Assembly: GCA_900557405.1 (NCBI GenBank)
Contig: USSF01000024.1
Location: 1 to 30,479 of the forward strand
Direction: 5' to 3'
Length of the DNA stretch: 30,479 nt
Source: an uncultured Prevotella sp.
GTDB lineage: Bacteria; Bacteroidota; Bacteroidia; Bacteroidales; Bacteroidaceae
The translations under genes were made by a program, and so were the position numbers. The notes under the pieces were generated by a model. It was given only the letters and a program-made list of their open reading frames with translations, did no database searches and was not told the DNA's origin. This document shows, piece after piece, positions 15,705 through 23,552 of the stretch (position 1 is its first letter; each line of letters opens with the position of its first letter).

Positions 15705-17093
15705 TTATTTCGTCGTTTTTGCAATCCATGCAGCGATGTCGGACAGCACTTCCTCGGAAATAGTCGTTTCAATCTTGGCGTATTCATGGGGCAACCCGGT
15801 TTCGGCAGGCTGGAAAAGATGGTTAAGACCGGGGTAAGCCTTGAAAATGCTCTTGGCTTTCGTTGCCTTGGGGAATAGTTTCTCTGCGGTTTGCAGATTT
15901 GCTGTGCAGTTTAACTGTGTGTCCTTTTCGCCGTTGAGAATCATTACCGGGCATTTTATCTTTGCTATGTCATCCGTGGGGTTGTATTTCAGATAAGAGA
16001 TGAGCCATGGTTGGTCAATCATCTTTACTGCCTCCACGAGGTTCTTCTTGAGTTCCGGCATCAGGTTGATGTCTGTTGTAAGCATCGGCACGAGGACTTC
16101 AGGCTTGTCGCTGAACTTCATCTTCTGTCCGGAAATCTTGTATTGGAATATTCTGTTCAGTGCCGTTGTGTATTTTTCAACATTCTCCTTGTCTAATCCT
16201 GCGGTAGTCAGTATATCGCGGTTCTGCATCCGCAGTACGCTGTCGCCTTGCAACACTGGGCCGGCGAGCGATACCACGAAATCAGCCTTGCCCCCAGCGG
16301 CAAGCATATAGCCGATAAGTCCGCCTTCGCTATGGCCGATGATACCGATTTTGCCGAATTTCTTCAAGCCCTTGAGATAATCTATTCCGGCCTGTGCATC
16401 GAGCATGTTGCTCTGCAGGGTGACGGTTCTCGGGTCGCCCGTAGACTTGTCTATTCCGCGGTCGTCGTAGCGCAGAGTGGCGATGCCGTGGCGTGCCAGA
16501 TAGTCGGCAATTACGAGAAATGGTTTGTGCCCCATGAGCTCCTCGTCGCGGTTCTGCTGTCCGCTGCCGCTTACCATCAGCACTACGGGCATTCCGACCT
16601 TGAAGTTCTTTGGGTAGGTGAGTGTTCCGCCCAGCCAGGCCTCGCCGCCGTCTGTCGGCTGACCTGTTTTGATGTTGACGCCATTGTTATGGAAAGCCAC
16701 CTCCTGCGTGGTGTATTCAAATGGGGGCTGCGGCATTTGCGGACGGTTCACTTTCATTTCCCCACGTTTCAGATTGAGCGGGAATGGGTGTCCCATCTGT
16801 GAGAAAATACCGCGAATCTCCTCGCCCACAAGTTTCCCGGCGTATTCCGCACGGATGTTTGGCATCTCCACGGCAAGTGAATCATCCTTCAGATATTTAA
16901 CTTCCGCAGGCAGCCCCATGGCGCCTTGGTCGGGACTGTCCATCGTGACGGTGCCGTCAGCGTTGATGTTGAATACTATGTTCAGCTTGGCAGGACCGGC
17001 TTCAAGAAGTCCTGTCCATGACCCGTTTATCCCTTGGGCGTTTGCCATCAGAGGGATGAGGAGCAATAAGGTTAGCAGTCTGATTTTCTTCAT
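15705..17093 (-). CDS. Secreted alpha/beta hydrolase
   Basis: 462 residues. Signal peptide about 1-19 (MKKIRLLTLLLLIPLMANA). A beta-rich N-terminal domain (about 22-115, GSWTGLLEAGPAKLNIVFNI...) resembles lipocalin-like modules found before such hydrolases. The alpha/beta-hydrolase domain spans about 130-462. Its predicted triad is Ser255 in GHSEGG, Asp391 in LNGEKDTQLN and His425 in YPGLNHLF; the oxyanion region is VSGSGQQNRDE. It probably acts as a periplasmic or lipid-anchored esterase or peptidase; the substrate is unknown. It converges with the LtaS-like gene and stands 86 bases after tex on the same strand. Confidence 0.85.
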   Translation of the reverse strand: MKKIRLLTLLLLIPLMANAQGINGSWTGLLEAGPAKLNIVFNINADGTVTMDSPDQGAMGLPAEVKYLKDDSLAVEMPNIRAEYAGKLVGEEIRGIFSQMGHPFPLNLKRGEMKVNRPQMPQPPFEYTTQEVAFHNNGVNIKTGQPTDGGEAWLGGTLTYPKNFKVGMPVVLMVSGSGQQNRDEELMGHKPFLVIADYLARHGIATLRYDDRGIDKSTGDPRTVTLQSNMLDAQAGIDYLKGLKKFGKIGIIGHSEGGLIGYMLAAGGKADFVVSLAGPVLQGDSVLRMQNRDILTTAGLDKENVEKYTTALNRIFQYKISGQKMKFSDKPEVLVPMLTTDINLMPELKKNLVEAVKMIDQPWLISYLKYNPTDDIAKIKCPVMILNGEKDTQLNCTANLQTAEKLFPKATKAKSIFKAYPGLNHLFQPAETGLPHEYAKIETTISEEVLSDIAAWIAKTTK

Positions 17094-17179
17094 GATTTAA
17101 TGGCTTATTTTATGTCTTTATTTGAGTTAGAATTAGATGACAGTTTTCTGTTGAACTGATTATACGCGTGAGTGTCTTT

Positions 17180-19321
17180 TTATATTCCCTTCATTGTCAG
17201 AGATATACGGTTGCGCTTGCGGTCAACCTCCATGACCTTTACCTTGACATGCTGGTGGAGCTTCACCACTTGCGTGGGGTCGGTTACATAGCGGTCGGCA
17301 AGTTGGGAGATATGCACAAGACCATCCTGATGCACGCCGACATCTACAAAGGCGCCGAAGTTGGTAATGTTCGTCACGATACCTGGCAGCACCATGCCCT
17401 CGATGAGGTCATCAACGGAAGTGACATTCTTGTCAAACTCAAATTCCTCGATTTGCTCGCGTGGGTCGCGTCCTGGTTTTTCCAGCTCCTTCATGATGTC
17501 GGTCAAGGTAGGTATTCCAACGGAGTCTGTCACGTAGCGCTTGATATCTATGTTTGCAAGTTTCTTGGAGTTGCTGATGAGGTCGGCAACGGAGCAGCCG
17601 TAGTCCTTTGCCATCTGCTCCACAATCTTGTAGCTTTCGGGATGGACGGCACTGTTGTCGAGCGGATTCCTGGCGTCTGGGATGCGGAGGAAACCAGCAC
17701 ATTGCTCGAAAGCCGAAGGACCGAGGCGGGCCACCTTCTTCAGTTGTGCGCGACTCGTGAAAGCGCCGTTCTCCTTGCGGTATTCAACGATATTCTTGGC
17801 GAGTGTAGGACCGAGACCGCTCACGTATGTTAGCAGATGCTGGCTTGCGGTGTTGAGGTTCACGCCTACGGAGTTTACACAACTTTCCACAGTCTGGTCA
17901 AGGCTCTTCTTCAGTTTCGTCTGGTCTACATCGTGCTGGTATTGTCCCACGCCGATGCTCTTCGGGTCAATCTTCACCAGTTCGGCGAGAGGGTCCATGA
18001 GACGTCTGCCTATTGATACAGCCCCACGCACCGTAACGTCTTCGTCAGGGAATTCCTCTCTTGCCGTCTTTGAGGCGGAATAAACAGATGCGCCGTCCTC
18101 GCTGACCACAAACTGCTTCACTTCATGTTTGAAGTTCAGTGACTTTATGAATTCTGCGGTTTCCCTGCTTGCCGTTCCGTTGCCTATGGCCATTGCTTCG
18201 ATGTCGTATTTCTCGACCATACGCTCTATCTGCTGTGCAGCGAGCGAGCGTTTGTTTACGGGAGGGTGGGGGAATATCGCCTCGTGGTGTAGCAGGTTGC
18301 CCTGGGCGTCAAGGCAGACGATTTTGCAACCGGTTCTGAAACCTGGGTCAACGCCCATCACGCGTTTCTGTCCCAAGGGAGCCGACAAGAGCAGCTGGCG
18401 CAGATTCTCCGTAAATACTCCGATAGCCTCCTCATCAGCCTTCTCCTTGCTCAGGTTGGCAAACTCTGTCTCTATTGCCGGTTTGATGAGTCGTTTGTAT
18501 GAATCCTCCACGGCTTCGGCAACAAGCGATGAGCATTTGCCGTAGCCATGCACGAAGCCTCTTTTAATTCTCTCCACGCACTCTTCGTCGTTAGCGGAAA
18601 TGGAGATTCTCAGTATTCCTTCGTTCTCTCCGCGGCGCATAGCCAGCAGTCTGTGTGACGTGCATCGTCTGAGAGGCTCAGAGAAATCAAAGTAATCGGA
18701 GAATTTTGCAGCCTCTTCGGTGTCGGCCTTTGCCTTTACTACCTTTGAGGTGATTATTGCTTCGCGACGGAAGGAAGAACGTACTTGCTGGCGGTTCCTT
18801 TCGTCTTCGCTCACGGTTTCGGCAATGATGTCTTGTGCTCCCTTGAGGGCGGCAGATACGTCCTTCACATTTTCGTTGACAAATCGTCTTGCGACGGTTT
18901 CAGGGTCTCTTTCTCGCTGCATCATCAGTATTACAGACAGTGGTTCAAGTCCTGCCTCACGTGCTGTCTGTGCCTTGGTGCGGCGTTTGGGTTTGAAAGG
19001 CATGTAGATGTCTTCGAGTTCGTTGGCGTCCCATGAGTTGTTGATTCTCTTCAGCAACTCTTCGGTCATCTTTCCTTGGTCTGTGATGGTCTTTATTATA
19101 GTGTCCTTGCGTTTGCCGATTTCTTTCAGCTTGTCGTTTGCATCGCTGATGGCTGCAATCTGTACTTCGTCAAGATTCCCCGTGCGTTCTTTGCGATAGC
19201 GGCTGATAAAGGGGATGGTGCAGCCATCTTCGAGGAGTTGCAGTGTGTTCTCCACGCTTCTGAGGCTGATTGAAAGGTTCTTGGCTATTATGCCGGCCAA
19301 TGTCTTGATGTCCATTTCCAT
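17180..19321 (-). CDS. tex: Tex-family RNA-binding transcription accessory protein
   Basis: 713 residues from the ATG at 19321; a second ATG lies two codons on and a TTG start at 19342 is also open. Domains: helical Tex N-terminal region (ISLRSVENTLQLLEDGCTIPFISRYRKERTGNLDE), YqgF-like nuclease fold from about residue 322 (MGVDPGFRTGCKIV), helix-hairpin-helix repeats at about 488-545 (LLTYVSGLGPTLAKNIVEYR), and an S1 domain at about 640-710 (GIVTNITNFGAFVDVGVHQDGLVHIS). Tex binds RNA or single-stranded nucleic acid and affects transcription and ribosome function. Length is slightly below the usual 720-785. It has no obvious promoter of the Bacteroidetes type. Confidence 0.94.
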   Translation of the reverse strand: MEMDIKTLAGIIAKNLSISLRSVENTLQLLEDGCTIPFISRYRKERTGNLDEVQIAAISDANDKLKEIGKRKDTIIKTITDQGKMTEELLKRINNSWDANELEDIYMPFKPKRRTKAQTAREAGLEPLSVILMMQRERDPETVARRFVNENVKDVSAALKGAQDIIAETVSEDERNRQQVRSSFRREAIITSKVVKAKADTEEAAKFSDYFDFSEPLRRCTSHRLLAMRRGENEGILRISISANDEECVERIKRGFVHGYGKCSSLVAEAVEDSYKRLIKPAIETEFANLSKEKADEEAIGVFTENLRQLLLSAPLGQKRVMGVDPGFRTGCKIVCLDAQGNLLHHEAIFPHPPVNKRSLAAQQIERMVEKYDIEAMAIGNGTASRETAEFIKSLNFKHEVKQFVVSEDGASVYSASKTAREEFPDEDVTVRGAVSIGRRLMDPLAELVKIDPKSIGVGQYQHDVDQTKLKKSLDQTVESCVNSVGVNLNTASQHLLTYVSGLGPTLAKNIVEYRKENGAFTSRAQLKKVARLGPSAFEQCAGFLRIPDARNPLDNSAVHPESYKIVEQMAKDYGCSVADLISNSKKLANIDIKRYVTDSVGIPTLTDIMKELEKPGRDPREQIEEFEFDKNVTSVDDLIEGMVLPGIVTNITNFGAFVDVGVHQDGLVHISQLADRYVTDPTQVVKLHQHVKVKVMEVDRKRNRISLTMKGI

Positions 19322-19424
19322 ATTCTTTTTTGTTATGCTCAAATTCTGTATGGCGATGATTCTATAGGTTTATGGCCTCGGATAGAATGTGTGCCGTTAC
19401 AGACTGACTGTTCGTATTATATGA

Positions 19425-19464
19425 AGACAAAACGAGCCGAACATTCGGTGATATTCGGCTCGTT
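19425..19464 (-). terminator. Intrinsic terminator after rny
   Basis: AACGAGCCGAA (19431-19441) pairs with TTCGGCTCGTT (19454-19464), eleven perfect base pairs with a twelve-base loop. On the minus strand it is followed by TTTTGTCTT. It closes the zapA-rny transcript. Confidence 0.85.
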
Positions 19465-19547
19465 GATAGAAGTTCTATTCCTGCTCTTTCGTGAGATATA
19501 ACCTTGTCTCTTGTTAGATTTCCCTTTGTATATCGTGGAATGTTCCT

Positions 19548-21080
19548 TTATTTCGCGTAAGCAATAGAGCGGGTCTCGCGGATGACGGTAATCTTCACCT
19601 GACCAGGATAAGTCATCTCGTTCTGGATCTTTGTTGCAATCTCGTTTGACAGAGCCTCTGACTCCTTGTCGTCCATCTTGTCTGCGCCAACGATGACACG
19701 AAGTTCACGTCCGGCCTGGATTGCGTAGGTCTTGGTTACTCCAGGGTAGCTCATCGCGATGGCCTCAAGGTCGTTCAAACGCTTGATGTATGCCTCAACA
19801 ATCTCTCGGCGTGCACCAGGGCGTGCACCTGAGATGGCGTCGCAGACCTGTACGATAGGAGCGAGCAGTGTGTTCATCTCCATTTCGTCGTGGTGAGCGC
19901 CGATAGCGTTGCAGATGTCCGGTTTCTCCTTGTACTTCTCTGCAATCTTTGCACCATAGAGTGCGTGTGGCAGTTCGCTCTCCTCATCAGGCACCTTTCC
20001 GATATCGTGGAGTAATCCGGCACGCTTGGCCTTCTTTGGATTAAGGCCAAGTTCAGAAGCCATTACAGCACAGAGGTTGGCTGTTTCCCTTGCGTGCTGC
20101 AGAAGGTTCTGACCATATGAAGAACGGTATTTCATCTTACCGACAATCCTTACCAGTTCAGGGTGCAGACCATGGATTCCGAGGTCGATGGCAGTGCGCT
20201 TACCGGTCTCGATAACCTCATTGTCAAGCTGTTTCTTCACCTTTGCTACAACTTCTTCGATGCGTGCAGGGTGGATACGTCCGTCGGCAACAAGCTGGTG
20301 GAGTGCAAGGCGGCAAACCTCTCTGCGGATAGGGTCGAAGGCGGAGATAACAATGGCCTCCGGTGTATCGTCTACTACAATTTCCACTCCCGTTGCTGCT
20401 TCGAGAGCACGGATGTTGCGGCCCTCTCTACCGATGATGCGTCCCTTCACTTCGTCATTGTCGATGTGGAATACGCTTACAGAGTTTTCTATTGCCGTTT
20501 CCGTTGCTACGCGCTGTATGGTCTGTATGACGATTTTCTTTGCCTGTGAGTTGGCATTCAGTTTCGCCTCGTCCATAATTTCATTGATGTAGCTTGCCGC
20601 TGCTGTGCGTGCTTCGTCTTTCATGCTTTCTACAAGACGTGTCTTTGCCTCTTCGGCGCTCAGGCCAGACAGCTCCTCGAGCTTCTCGCGCTCCTGGAGC
20701 TGCATCTTGTCCAGTTCGTCAGACTTGATTTGCAGGAGTTTTTTCTCGTTGTCAATACGCTGCTGCTGCTGGTCTATGTCCTGCTTGCGGCGTCCCATTT
20801 CCTCCTGGCGCTGGTTCAGACTGATTTCTCTCTGCTTGAGTTTGTTCTCGCTTTGCTGGATCTTCTGGTTGCGACTCTGGATTTCCTTCTCCAGTTCTGC
20901 TTTCTTGTTCAGGAATTTCTCCTTCACTTCGAGCATCTTCTTCTCTTTCAATACTTCCGCATCCTTTTCTGCGGTATCCATCAATGCTTTGTATTTTCCG
21001 TTGATAACGTAGCGGAAAATGAAATATCCGCATAGTCCGCCGATTACTATGGCTACTATTGCGATGACTGATTCTATCAT
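19548..21080 (-). CDS. rny: Ribonuclease Y
   Basis: 510 residues, the normal length. An N-terminal membrane helix (about 3-24, [20 protein letters not shown]) is followed by a long charged coiled coil (about 30-185), a KH domain with [12 protein letters not shown] at about 213-224, and an HD domain with the metal-binding HD pair at 359-360 ([12 protein letters not shown]) and HH at 397-398. RNase Y is a membrane-tethered endonuclease that initiates mRNA decay in many bacteria. It follows zapA by 74 bases and is likely in one transcript with it and the coiled-coil gene. Confidence 0.96.
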   Translation of the reverse strand: MIESVIAIVAIVIGGLCGYFIFRYVINGKYKALMDTAEKDAEVLKEKKMLEVKEKFLNKKAELEKEIQSRNQKIQQSENKLKQREISLNQRQEEMGRRKQDIDQQQQRIDNEKKLLQIKSDELDKMQLQEREKLEELSGLSAEEAKTRLVESMKDEARTAAASYINEIMDEAKLNANSQAKKIVIQTIQRVATETAIENSVSVFHIDNDEVKGRIIGREGRNIRALEAATGVEIVVDDTPEAIVISAFDPIRREVCRLALHQLVADGRIHPARIEEVVAKVKKQLDNEVIETGKRTAIDLGIHGLHPELVRIVGKMKYRSSYGQNLLQHARETANLCAVMASELGLNPKKAKRAGLLHDIGKVPDEESELPHALYGAKIAEKYKEKPDICNAIGAHHDEMEMNTLLAPIVQVCDAISGARPGARREIVEAYIKRLNDLEAIAMSYPGVTKTYAIQAGRELRVIVGADKMDDKESEALSNEIATKIQNEMTYPGQVKITVIRETRSIAYAK

Positions 21081-21154
21081 TTTTATTACTTTATTAGTTA
21101 ATATTCTCTCTTTGTGATGAAAGTGACTTCATGTGAGATGGTGTTAACAAGGTG

Positions 21155-21454
21155 CTACTTCTTCAGAGCCTCCTCTATTTCAGTGGTAATTTTAGAGAGA
21201 ATATCATTTACGGGTTGGGTGTCGTTCCTTGCTTTCTCAACCTCGTAATTATAAGCGATGTCAATGAGTGCCATATATAGGATCTCCTTGTCGCTCTTCT
21301 TTCCCTTGAACACCTCGGAGTATGCGTTTATGGCGTCATTGATATCTTTTGCAGCCTCGCGGTACGTGAATTCCTCATGCCTGTCGATAACCACAGGCAT
21401 GTCCGTATCGTAGATGTGCAATCTTATATGTAATTTTTCGTTTTCTCCTGCCAT
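21155..21454 (-). CDS. zapA: Cell-division protein ZapA
   Basis: 99 residues from the ATG at 21454, which begins MAGENEKLHIRLHIYDTDMPV. An upstream start at 21490 would overlap the preceding gene by 28 bases and is less likely. The N-terminal beta-alpha part (IRLHIYDTDMPVVIDRHEEFTYREAAKDINDAINAYSEVF) and the helical C-part (about 50-98) match ZapA, which cross-links FtsZ filaments at the division ring. It starts eight bases after the stop of a small coiled-coil gene. Confidence 0.88.
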   Translation of the reverse strand: MAGENEKLHIRLHIYDTDMPVVIDRHEEFTYREAAKDINDAINAYSEVFKGKKSDKEILYMALIDIAYNYEVEKARNDTQPVNDILSKITTEIEEALKK

Positions 21455-21462
21455 CACTCTGA

Positions 21463-21756
21463 TTATTTTCCACTCAACAGTGTGATACACTTATTGACGT
21501 CACGAATCATAGCGGAAATTTTCTTCTTGGAAGCCTCTATGTCTCCATCGCTCACTTCCACCATCCGTGCCGTCTTCAAACTTCTGTAGTCATTCTGCGC
21601 CTGTTCGAGCTGCATTCTCAGTGTTTTTATCTCGTTGTCGCGAGCATCCACCATGGCATAGAGCTCCTCATTCTCCTTTTTCGTTTCGTTGTATTGGAGA
21701 ATCATCTGCCTTACCCTCGTGGTAAACAAAGTTAATATTTTGTCGTTTTCAGCCAT
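21463..21756 (-). CDS. Small coiled-coil protein upstream of zapA, possible division partner
   Basis: 97 residues from the ATG at 21756; an ATG at 21777 would add seven and overlap the predicted transcription start. The central part (about 15-65) is a heptad-like helix rich in Glu, Lys, Asn and Leu (NETKKENEELYAMVDARDNE, IKTLRMQLEQAQNDYRSL). It has no signal peptide or membrane helix, so it should be cytoplasmic. It resembles ZapB in size and character but I see no clear sequence identity. Its tight coupling to zapA suggests the two products work together (inference). Confidence 0.7.
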   Translation of the reverse strand: MAENDKILTLFTTRVRQMILQYNETKKENEELYAMVDARDNEIKTLRMQLEQAQNDYRSLKTARMVEVSDGDIEASKKKISAMIRDVNKCITLLSGK

Positions 21757-21774
21757 CAGAATTGATTTTGCCGA

Positions 21775-21806
21775 CAAATTTAATGTTTATTTATTAAATT
21801 GCCAAA
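21775..21806 (-). promoter_or_regulatory. Promoter for the coiled-coil gene-zapA-rny operon
   Basis: On the minus strand TTTG (21806-21803) is followed after 20 bases by TAAATTTG (21782-21775). Predicted start near 21768, about a dozen bases before the ATG at 21756. Confidence 0.8.
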
Positions 21807-21829
21807 TTTTATTACCCTAAAAGATTTGT

Positions 21830-22453
21830 TTACTCTTCGTTTTTAGGTGCTTTTTCTTTCTTTGCCAGCATTACGAGCTGATAAACGAAGTCTGTAGTCC
21901 ATTTCTGGCTGAATCCGAGACGTTTGTTGTATTGTCTCACGGCAACGATGGATTTCATGACGCTTGCATCGCTGTAGTCATTCTTCGTGAAGATGTCTGC
22001 TATGGTCTTTTCCGTCATTGTGTAGATGGTCTTCTTGAATATTGAAGGCAGACGGAGCTTGAACTTCATGAGGTTTCCTGCGAGCATCATCAGGTTCTGA
22101 GTATAGTTCTGGAACTGTATGAGATAAATCTGCACGTCCTGTATCTTCTGGCAGTTCTTTCTGATGCTTTGGTCAATTTCCTTGAAGAAAGTGTCCTCCG
22201 TACCATAGAGCTCCTTGAGCATCTTCTTGCATCTTGATTTCTCTCCAATTCCAAGTTTGTTGTTCACCGTAGGTACATGGAATGAAGACTTGAACTGTCT
22301 GAGGTCAGGCAGAGCTGCAAGATTTGTTATTCCCACCTTTTCGGCTATGGCAGCCTGGAAGTACACCCTGATGAGAATCATGTAGTCTTCCATGCCGCCT
22401 GTCTTTGTTTCGTTATTGTCTTTATGTCCGAAAATTTTGCTAAAAAATCCCAT
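21830..22453 (-). CDS. Conserved-looking protein of unknown function
   Basis: 207 residues that I do not recognise. It begins MGFFSKIFGHKDNNETKTGG, a short amphipathic basic start without a signal peptide. The rest is predicted largely alpha-helical and rich in Lys, Gln and Phe, with no membrane segment of full length. The C-terminus (LVMLAKKEKAPKNEE) is charged. It is likely cytoplasmic and perhaps membrane-associated through the N-terminal helix. It has its own good promoter, stands divergent from rfbA, and is followed at 23 bases by the promoter of the zapA operon. Start codon and frame are well supported; function is open. Confidence 0.75.
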   Translation of the reverse strand: MGFFSKIFGHKDNNETKTGGMEDYMILIRVYFQAAIAEKVGITNLAALPDLRQFKSSFHVPTVNNKLGIGEKSRCKKMLKELYGTEDTFFKEIDQSIRKNCQKIQDVQIYLIQFQNYTQNLMMLAGNLMKFKLRLPSIFKKTIYTMTEKTIADIFTKNDYSDASVMKSIVAVRQYNKRLGFSQKWTTDFVYQLVMLAKKEKAPKNEE

Positions 22454-22518
22454 TTTATTTTTATGATTATTTATGTTGTTTATCAGAATTATTTATGTCG
22501 CTTGTCTAAAATGTTATG

Positions 22519-22549
22519 CAAATGTACTCCATTTATATTAAATTTCAAA
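22519..22549 (-). promoter_or_regulatory. Promoter for the 207-residue unknown protein
   Basis: On the minus strand TTTG (22549-22546) is followed after 19 bases by TACATTTG (22526-22519), a full match. Predicted start near 22512, about 60 bases before the ATG. Confidence 0.75.
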
Positions 22550-22578
22550 ATAAAAAGCGAATTATGTAATTTTATTAT

Positions 22579-22586
22579 TACCTTTG
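22579..22586 (+). promoter_or_regulatory. Possible -7 box for rfbA
   Basis: TACCTTTG matches TAnnTTTG. No good TTTG lies about 20 bases upstream, so support is partial. A start near 22593 would give a leader of about 70 bases to rfbA. Confidence 0.45.
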
Positions 22587-22662
22587 CACTCATAATGTGA
22601 GGTTTCCGCATAGTATTTGAATAAGGATTAATCTAACTGAATATAATAATTCGCAAATAAAT

Positions 22663-23538
22663 ATGAAAGGTATTGTACTTGCAGGTGGTTCAGGCACTCG
22701 CCTTTATCCTATTACAAAAGGTATAAGCAAACAGCTTATTCCGATTTTTGACAAACCTATGATTTACTATCCAGTATCCGTACTCATGCTTGCTGGTATA
22801 CGCGAGATTCTTATAATCTCCACCCCTTATGACCTTCCAGGCTTCAAGAGGCTTCTTGGTGACGGATCGGATTTGGGCGTGCGCTTCGAATATGCAGAGC
22901 AGCCATCGCCGGACGGACTTGCACAGGCCTTCATTATCGGTGAGGAATTCATCGGCGATGATGACGTGTGTCTCGTACTCGGCGATAATATCTTCTATGG
23001 TTCTGGTTTTACGGGACTGTTGAAGGAGAGCGTGGCAGCAGCGAAGAACGACCATAAGGCAACAGTGTTCGGCTACTACGTAAATGACCCCGAGCGTTAC
23101 GGCGTTGCAGAGTTTGATGCAGAAGGAAACTGTCTTAGTATAGAGGAGAAACCGGAGCATCCGAAGAGCAACTATGCTGTTGTGGGACTATATTTTTATC
23201 CTAACGACGTTGTGGGTATTGCCAAGAACATAAAGCCGAGCGCACGTGGGGAACTCGAGATTACGAGTGTAAATCAGGAATACCTTAAACGCGGTCAACT
23301 GAAAGTGCAGACGCTGCAGCGCGGTTTTGCATGGCTTGACACTGGTACCCATGACAGTTTGTCGGAAGCAAGCACCTTCATTGAGGTTATAGAGAAGCGC
23401 CAGGGACTCAAGGTGGCGTGTCTTGAGGAAATTGCCTACAAGCGTGGTTGGATTGATGATGCCAGACTTATTGAGGTGGCGAAGCCGATGCTTAAGAATA
23501 ACTACGGGAAATATTTAATGAGTTTATTGGAAAAATAA
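22663..23538 (+). CDS. rfbA: Glucose-1-phosphate thymidylyltransferase
   Basis: 291 residues, the family length. The nucleotide-binding signature [20 protein letters not shown] and the blocks [28 protein letters not shown] and [12 protein letters not shown] are intact. The enzyme makes dTDP-glucose from dTTP and glucose-1-phosphate, the first step to dTDP-L-rhamnose and related sugars. The usual partners rfbB, rfbC and rfbD are not in the window. It starts a transcript with wzc, whose ATG is 14 bases downstream. Confidence 0.95.
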   Translation: MKGIVLAGGSGTRLYPITKGISKQLIPIFDKPMIYYPVSVLMLAGIREILIISTPYDLPGFKRLLGDGSDLGVRFEYAEQPSPDGLAQAFIIGEEFIGDDDVCLVLGDNIFYGSGFTGLLKESVAAAKNDHKATVFGYYVNDPERYGVAEFDAEGNCLSIEEKPEHPKSNYAVVGLYFYPNDVVGIAKNIKPSARGELEITSVNQEYLKRGQLKVQTLQRGFAWLDTGTHDSLSEASTFIEVIEKRQGLKVACLEEIAYKRGWIDDARLIEVAKPMLKNNYGKYLMSLLEK

Positions 23539-23552
23539 TTAATATACATACA

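Noticed and set aside
21081..21154. 6S RNA next to zapA, as in Proteobacteria.
   Set aside because: The gap between zapA and rny is only 74 bases, too small for 6S RNA.
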